Source of the DNA: Vicinamibacteria bacterium
GTDB lineage: Bacteria; Acidobacteriota; Vicinamibacteria; Vicinamibacterales; 2-12-FULL-66-21
Direction: 5' to 3'
Assembly (NCBI GenBank): GCA_025937075.1
Contig: JAICSD010000138.1
Coordinates: 1-9,779 of the forward strand
Length of the DNA stretch: 9,779 bases
A program made the position numbers and the translations under genes. Positions within the stretch are counted from its first letter, which is position 1, and each line of letters opens with the position of its first letter. Shown piece after piece: positions 5,563-9,779 of the stretch. Under the pieces are notes generated by a model that saw nothing but the letters and a program-made list of their open reading frames with translations, was not told the origin of the DNA and made no database searches.

Positions 5563-6658
5563 GAGCCCTGCGACAATCCTCGCAATCGAGACTTCGTGTG
5601 ACGAGACGGCAGCGGCCGTAATCGCTGAAACCGGCGATCCGGCGAAGCCCTGGCGCATCGGATCGAACGTCGTCGCCTCGCAGGCCGCGATTCATCGTGA
5701 GTGGGGCGGCGTCGTGCCGGAGCTGGCCTCGCGGCAGCACCTCCGCGACATCTGTGGCGTCGTCGAGCGCGCGCTCGCTGATGCGTCCGCCACCTGGACG
5801 GACCTGGGCGCCGTCGCCGTCACGCAGGGACCGGGACTCGTCGGATCGCTGCTCGTCGGCGTCGCGTTCGCCAAGTCGCTGGCCTGGTCGCTCGACCTGC
5901 CGCTCGTGCCCGTGCATCATCTTGCCGGCCACATCGAATCGCTCGTGCTCCATCACGGCGAGCTGCCGCTGCCGTCGGCAGTCCTCGTCGTGTCCGGCGG
6001 ACATACGAGCCTGTATCTCGTCGCCGAGCCGGGCCGCTACCAGCTCATTGCGCGCACGAGAGACGACGCGGCGGGTGAGGCGTATGACAAGGTAGCGAAG
6101 CTGCTCGGGCTCGGATATCCGGGCGGACCGGTCATCGATCGCCTCGCCAAGCAGGGCCGGGACGATGCGTATGTGCTTCCAATGCCGCGCATGACGCACG
6201 CGGATCGCAATGCACCCGCGCCAACGGCGCCGCCGGGGCTGCTGCCCAAGGCCGTCGAGCGCCGCGTCGATTTCAGCTTCAGCGGACTCAAGACGGCCAT
6301 GCTGCGGCTCGTGCGCGAGAAGAGCGCCGGCGGCCGTGCGCTGTCGGACCAGGACGTAGCGGATCTCGCCGCGAGCTTCCAGAAGGTCGTCGTCGACGCG
6401 CTGCTCGATCGCACGTTCGAAGCGGCGCGCTGGCTCGGCGCGCGCAGCATCGGCATCGCGGGCGGCGTCTCCGCGAACAGCCGTCTGCGCGCCGAGGCCG
6501 AGGCGCGCGGCGCGAAGCTCGGGATTCCCGTGTTCGTGCCGCCGCTGTCGCTGTCGACCGACAACGCCGCGATGATTGGCGCGGCGGCACTGCGGCGATT
6601 GCGCGAAGGGATCACTGCGGATTGGGATCTGAATGCGATGGCGTCTCTGCCGCTCTGA
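5561..6658 (+). CDS. tsaD: tRNA N6-adenosine threonylcarbamoyltransferase
   Basis: TsaD transfers the threonylcarbamoyl group from threonylcarbamoyl-AMP to A37 of ANN-decoding tRNAs, working with TsaB and TsaE in bacteria. The 365 residues are slightly longer than usual, with extra sequence around 206-232. Visible motifs are IETSCDET (9-16), HHLAGH (119-124, with metal ligands H120 and H124), VSGGHTSLYLV (144-154), GEAYDKVAKLLGLGYPGGP (172-190), FSFSGLKTA (238-246), AGGVSANSRLR (300-310) and STDNAAMIG (332-340, metal ligand D334). Only one start is possible: an in-frame TGA at 5552-5554 lies just upstream, and no other start codon occurs before IETSCDET, so the GTG at 5561 must be used. No Shine-Dalgarno precedes it; the leader is the CTCCTG-rich array. 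It lies 183 nt after mtnA and is probably a separate housekeeping unit. Confidence 0.95.
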   Translation: MSPATILAIETSCDETAAAVIAETGDPAKPWRIGSNVVASQAAIHREWGGVVPELASRQHLRDICGVVERALADASATWTDLGAVAVTQGPGLVGSLLVGVAFAKSLAWSLDLPLVPVHHLAGHIESLVLHHGELPLPSAVLVVSGGHTSLYLVAEPGRYQLIARTRDDAAGEAYDKVAKLLGLGYPGGPVIDRLAKQGRDDAYVLPMPRMTHADRNAPAPTAPPGLLPKAVERRVDFSFSGLKTAMLRLVREKSAGGRALSDQDVADLAASFQKVVVDALLDRTFEAARWLGARSIGIAGGVSANSRLRAEAEARGAKLGIPVFVPPLSLSTDNAAMIGAAALRRLREGITADWDLNAMASLPL

Positions 6659-6689
6659 TCGTGGTCAATGCCGCTCTGAACGTGGTCAA
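6648..6689 (+). repeat. 21-nt tandem duplication across the tsaD stop codon
   Basis: Two adjacent 21-nt units (6648-6668 and 6669-6689) differ at one base: TGCCGCTCTGA, then T or A, then CGTGGTCAA. The tsaD stop TGA is in the first unit and the second supplies another in-frame TGA 21 nt on, so the duplication leaves a backup stop. GTCAATGCC recurs once more at 6712-6720, hinting at a decayed third copy. It is probably a slippage product with no function. Confidence 0.8.
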
Positions 6690-6755
6690 TGGCGAATGCT
6701 GGCGGGCGCGCGTCAATGCCCGAATGCTGAATCCTGGCGATCTTTTCCCGGAACG

Positions 6756-6772
6756 GAAGCCCACTGGGCTTC
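6756..6772. terminator. small hairpin between convergent tsaD and the permease gene
   Basis: GAAGCCC (6756-6762) and GGGCTTC (6766-6772) form a perfect 7-bp stem with a 3-nt loop. It sits between the convergent genes and overlaps the permease stop codon. On neither strand is it followed by a clear T-run, so it may be a weak bidirectional terminator, an RNA 3'-end stabiliser, or chance. Confidence 0.35.
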
Positions 6773-9437
6773 ATTCCATCCGGAGAGCGATCAACGGGTC
6801 GACTCCGGCGGCACGACGGGCCGGTACGAAAGAAGCCAGTAGGCCGGTCATCGTAATCAGCGCGAGAGCCGCCGCATACACGATCGGATCATGGGGGTGG
6901 ATCTCGAACAAGAACCCTCGGACCAACTCCGCAAGGCCCCAAGCGCTCATCAACCCAATAGCCAGACCAAGGATCATGTACAGCGAGGCGCGACCGAGGA
7001 CGGACATGAGGATCGCTGAAGGCAGGGCGCCCAAAGCCATTCGAATGCCGATTTCCTGCCTCCGCTGACTCACGGCATACGCCATCACTCCATAGATCCC
7101 CACGCACGCGATCACGAGACCGAGCACGCCAAACAATGAGAGCAGCAACATATTGAAACGCCGCTGCGCCACGAGCGCCTCGAAATAAAACTGCAGCGCG
7201 TGGCCCTCTATGCGGGTCGGCAGGTCGCCTGGGAACTCGGATGAGATCGCCTGTGTCACCGCCGGCAGGAGGCTCTCGGGACGGGGCGCGGTCCGAACAA
7301 CCAGCGTCGCGCCGCCAACGCGCCCTTGCGCAAATGGAACGAAGGCCTGGGTGCGCCAGGCGCGTTCGGGCCCGTCATATCGGATGTTTGCGACGACGCC
7401 GACGACCGTGCGATCGCCGTGCAGCCGCACGGCTTTTCCGATCGCGTCTCCTCCGAAGTACCGGTCGGCTGCAGCCTGGTTCAGAATCACGACGGGTTTA
7501 CTGTGCTGGCTGTCAGCGTCCGTGAAGAACCGACCCTTTCGGAGCGGGATCTCGACGACTCTGAAGTAGTCCGGCGAAATTTCATTGAGCGCGATATCCG
7601 TGTTCTTCGGCAATTCCCGACCGGGGATCTCGAAATCAACGGTCCAGAGATCCCCACGGAGCGGTAATCCGCCTCCGGCCAGTGACGCAACCTCCACACC
7701 CGGGATGGCGCGGACGCGTTCGAGCACGTTTTGAAGTAACCGCTGGTTGCGCTGAGATGCCTGCTGGACGTCCGAGGGGGCTTCCAAGACACGAACCTGA
7801 ACGGCGAGCACATCGCGATGGTCCACGCCGAGATCGACGCTCACGACGCGTGCGAAACTTGCCAGAAATAATCCGGATCCCACGAGCAGAACGACGGCCA
7901 GCGCGACCTCCGTAACGATGAGGCTCGCTCGGAATGCACTCGATTGCCGGTTCGCCGAACCCGCGCGTTCGCCTTGACTGAGAGCGGTTGTCAGAGCGGG
8001 ATGGGAGAACTGCAACACAGGCGCTAATCCGAAGGCTATGCCTGTCAGAATGGCCAGCAGTGCCGTTGCGACGAGCACGCGCAGGTCCACGGCGATCGTG
8101 GCGGCGCGAGGGACATCCGCTGGCATCGCAGCCCGCAATGCGTCCACACCCCACCGGGCAAGAAGCACCCCGAGTGTCGCACCGGCCACGGACAGCAGCA
8201 GACTCTCCAGAATGAGCGTTCGGGACAAATCCCAGCGCGACGCGCCCAGGGCGGCTCGAATTCCGAGCTCTCGGGTGCGGGCCGTCGCGCGCACGAGCAT
8301 GAGATTCGCGAGATTCACGCACGCGATCAGGAGCACGAACGAGACGGCTCCGAGCAGCATGACCATCCAGTTGCGAACGCGACGAGTCACGAAGTGGTGC
8401 AGCGGTTCAACCTTCGCGACGGTATCTTCAAACCAGCGTGGCGTCTCGGCAGCAAGGCCCGCCGTGATCTGTTCTATCCGGGCCTGTGCCCGCTCGAGAG
8501 TCACACCATCACGAAGCCGGCCGAGAACATGGAGGTTGTAACCGTAGCTGTTGCCACGCACCCGGTCCCTGCTGCTGAAGCCGTACGGCACCCAGACGTC
8601 AACAGGTTCACTAATGCCGAGGACGTACGTGTCGATTGGATATGTGAACCCCGGGGGCATGACGCCGACGATCTCAAACGACGCGAGCTGGCCGGGCAGC
8701 GTGGTTCCGACAACGTCGGCCCTCCCTCCAAACCGCCGCTGCCAAAGACTGTGACTGATCACGGCCACGTGAGGACGCCCTTGTTCTTCCTCATCGAGGG
8801 AGAACGTGCGCCCGAGGAGTGGAGCGACCCGTAACAGTGCGAAAAAGTCTGCCGTCACACGCTGCGCCCGAAGGTTCTCCGGCAGTGCTCCACCTTCGGG
8901 CTTGAGGCTGATCTCCGCATAGGCGACAGCGGCGAGTCCGGTGAAGACGTCCTGTCTGGCCCGCCAGTCAAGAAAGGTCTGTGGCGTCGTGAGGTTCATC
9001 GAGGCGGCGGAGCTCTCCTTCACGTTGCGTTCGCCGACCGCCACGAGCCGGTCGCTCTGGTCGAATGGCAATCCGCGCAGCATCACCGCGTCCACGACGG
9101 AAAAAATTGCGGTCGTTGCACCGATGCTGAGCGTCAGGACAATGAGGGCTACGGCGGTAAACGCAGGAGATGCGCGAAGAGAACGGAGGGCGTGGCACGT
9201 GTCACGCCAGAACAAATCGAGCCAGACGGTCCGCACGCCGCAGATCGCCTCCCTCGTTTGCGTCAGGCCGCCGAGGTCCCGTAGTGCGATGCGTCGTGCC
9301 TCGCCCGCGGGCACTCCGCGGGCGACATGGGTCTGGATCTCCTGCTCGACGTGAAACCGCAGCTCATCATCGATCTCTGCACGAATCCGACGCCGGTGAG
9401 CGATGCCCCGAATGTAGGCCGCGATTCGTGCGAGCAT
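6771..9437 (-). CDS. ADOP-type duplicated MacB/FtsX-like ABC permease
   Basis: This is an inner-membrane protein of 888 residues built of two fused MacB-like permease halves. Residues 1-75 form a charged cytoplasmic prefix (IRAEIDDELRFHVEQE). Half one has a membrane segment near 94-118, an extracytoplasmic domain to about 350, then segments near 356-384, 408-431 and 451-476. Half two repeats this: 504-532, an extracytoplasmic domain, then 761-790, 811-838 and 850-871. The FtsX-type motif occurs twice, as RELGIRAALGAS (389-400) and QEIGIRMALGAL (794-805). The C-terminus GVDPLIALRME is typical of ADOP permeases. No ATPase gene lies downstream, matching the 'orphan' description; the substrate is unknown. 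The ATG at 9437 has GGAG 6 nt upstream (9448-9445) and lies 34 nt after the padR stop, indicating one operon. The coding sequence looks intact. Confidence 0.92.
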   Translation of the reverse strand: MLARIAAYIRGIAHRRRIRAEIDDELRFHVEQEIQTHVARGVPAGEARRIALRDLGGLTQTREAICGVRTVWLDLFWRDTCHALRSLRASPAFTAVALIVLTLSIGATTAIFSVVDAVMLRGLPFDQSDRLVAVGERNVKESSAASMNLTTPQTFLDWRARQDVFTGLAAVAYAEISLKPEGGALPENLRAQRVTADFFALLRVAPLLGRTFSLDEEEQGRPHVAVISHSLWQRRFGGRADVVGTTLPGQLASFEIVGVMPPGFTYPIDTYVLGISEPVDVWVPYGFSSRDRVRGNSYGYNLHVLGRLRDGVTLERAQARIEQITAGLAAETPRWFEDTVAKVEPLHHFVTRRVRNWMVMLLGAVSFVLLIACVNLANLMLVRATARTRELGIRAALGASRWDLSRTLILESLLLSVAGATLGVLLARWGVDALRAAMPADVPRAATIAVDLRVLVATALLAILTGIAFGLAPVLQFSHPALTTALSQGERAGSANRQSSAFRASLIVTEVALAVVLLVGSGLFLASFARVVSVDLGVDHRDVLAVQVRVLEAPSDVQQASQRNQRLLQNVLERVRAIPGVEVASLAGGGLPLRGDLWTVDFEIPGRELPKNTDIALNEISPDYFRVVEIPLRKGRFFTDADSQHSKPVVILNQAAADRYFGGDAIGKAVRLHGDRTVVGVVANIRYDGPERAWRTQAFVPFAQGRVGGATLVVRTAPRPESLLPAVTQAISSEFPGDLPTRIEGHALQFYFEALVAQRRFNMLLLSLFGVLGLVIACVGIYGVMAYAVSQRRQEIGIRMALGALPSAILMSVLGRASLYMILGLAIGLMSAWGLAELVRGFLFEIHPHDPIVYAAALALITMTGLLASFVPARRAAGVDPLIALRME

Positions 9438-9471
9438 TGCGGAACTCCGAGGCTAAGTTGTCTGAAAGACC

Positions 9472-9779
9472 CTATCCCGCCTGTAGAATGCGTCTTATTG
9501 AGAGAGCGAACTGCTCCCAGCTCGCGGTTTCCTCGGCCAGCCGCTTCTGGCCCGCCCGTGTCAATCGGTACACGCGGGCGCGGCGGTTGTTCTCCGAAGT
9601 GGTCATCTCCGACTCGACGTCGCCCCTGAGTTCGAGGCGATGGAGTGCGGGGTACAACGAGCCCTGGCTCGCGTCGAGGCCTTCGCGGGAGATCTGTCGA
9701 ATGCGGTTCGCGATGCCCCACCCGTGGTTCGGGCCGAGCGTCAGAATCTTCAGAATCAGCAGGTCGAGCGTCCCTTGAA
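9472..9779 (-). CDS. PadR-family transcriptional regulator, 5' end cut by the window
   Basis: Reading the minus strand from the right edge gives 101 residues ending at a TAG (9474-9472). The start codon lies outside the window, probably only a few codons away, since PadR proteins of this type are about 105-115 residues. The visible part is a winged-helix DNA-binding protein: GTLDLLILKILTLGPNHGWG, GSLYPALHRLELRG (recognition helix and following turn), then TSENNRRARVYRLTRAG (the wing) and a C-terminal helix with ASWEQFALSIRRIL. This closely matches the acidobacterial PadR type that accompanies ADOP permeases. It is co-directional with and 34 nt from the permease, so it probably regulates its own operon in response to a ligand. 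An internal TTG at 9657 is not the real start, because PadR homology continues upstream of it. Confidence 0.92.
   Translation of the reverse strand, partial: QGTLDLLILKILTLGPNHGWGIANRIRQISREGLDASQGSLYPALHRLELRGDVESEMTTSENNRRARVYRLTRAGQKRLAEETASWEQFALSIRRILQAG

Noticed and set aside
9480..9492. Plus-strand promoter-like TGTAGAAT
   Set aside because: It lies antisense inside the padR 3' end with no plus-strand gene to serve; probably chance.
9170..9778. 202-codon plus-strand frame at the right end
   Set aside because: Opposite the padR gene and the permease N-terminus, both recognised by motif; it has no domain of its own.

Overview
The window comes from a GC-rich bacterium, most likely an Acidobacteriota member, and Vicinamibacteria would fit. 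The main reason is the pair at the right end: a PadR-type regulator followed by an 888-residue duplicated MacB/FtsX-like permease with no ATPase beside it. This matches the ADOP ('Acidobacterial duplicated orphan permease') and acidobacterial PadR families, which are greatly expanded in that phylum. The assignment is an inference from gene families; no rRNA or other taxonomic marker is present.

Layout. (1) Positions 1-87, minus strand: the first 29 codons of an unidentified gene running off the left edge, divergent from everything to its right. (2) Positions 88-165: a divergent promoter region with overlapping -10-like hexamers on both strands. (3) Positions 166-5377, plus strand: a compact five-gene nucleoside salvage cluster of thymidine phosphorylase (deoA), a CNT/NupC-type nucleoside transporter, trimeric-type purine nucleoside phosphorylase, cytidine deaminase (cdd), and S-methyl-5-thioribose-1-phosphate isomerase (mtnA). 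Genes 1-2, 3-4 and 4-5 are separated by 7 nt, overlap by 14 nt and are separated by 5 nt. The transporter-PNP gap is larger (90 nt) and holds a 17-bp imperfect hairpin. (4) Positions 5378-5562: an inverted element followed by five contiguous ~29-nt tandem repeats that run into the GTG start codon of tsaD. (5) Positions 5561-6658: tsaD, for tRNA t6A synthesis. (6) Positions 6659-6770: a convergent intergenic spacer with a 21-nt tandem duplication and a small hairpin. (7) Positions 6771-9779, minus strand: the ADOP permease and, upstream of it in the same likely operon, a 5'-truncated padR.

How the genes work together. The transporter would bring nucleosides in by ion symport. Cytidine deaminase converts (deoxy)cytidine to (deoxy)uridine, thymidine phosphorylase cleaves thymidine or deoxyuridine, and PNP cleaves purine nucleosides. 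The products are free bases plus (deoxy)ribose-1-phosphate. MtnA isomerises a 1-phosphorylated pentose to a ketose, canonically methylthioribose-1-phosphate. No other methionine-salvage gene lies in the window, so its placement with phosphorylases that make pentose-1-phosphates is notable. TsaD is a housekeeping gene that looks unrelated to the cluster. The padR-ADOP pair is a separate regulator/efflux-type unit.

No obviously new defence or mobile system is visible. The most unusual items are the tandem CTCCTG-rich array that supplies the only usable tsaD start codon, the hairpin element inside the nucleoside cluster, the arginine-rich N-terminal extension of cytidine deaminase, and mtnA in a nucleoside operon. 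No tRNA, rRNA, CRISPR array or insertion sequence was seen, and no gene-free stretch exceeds 300 bases.
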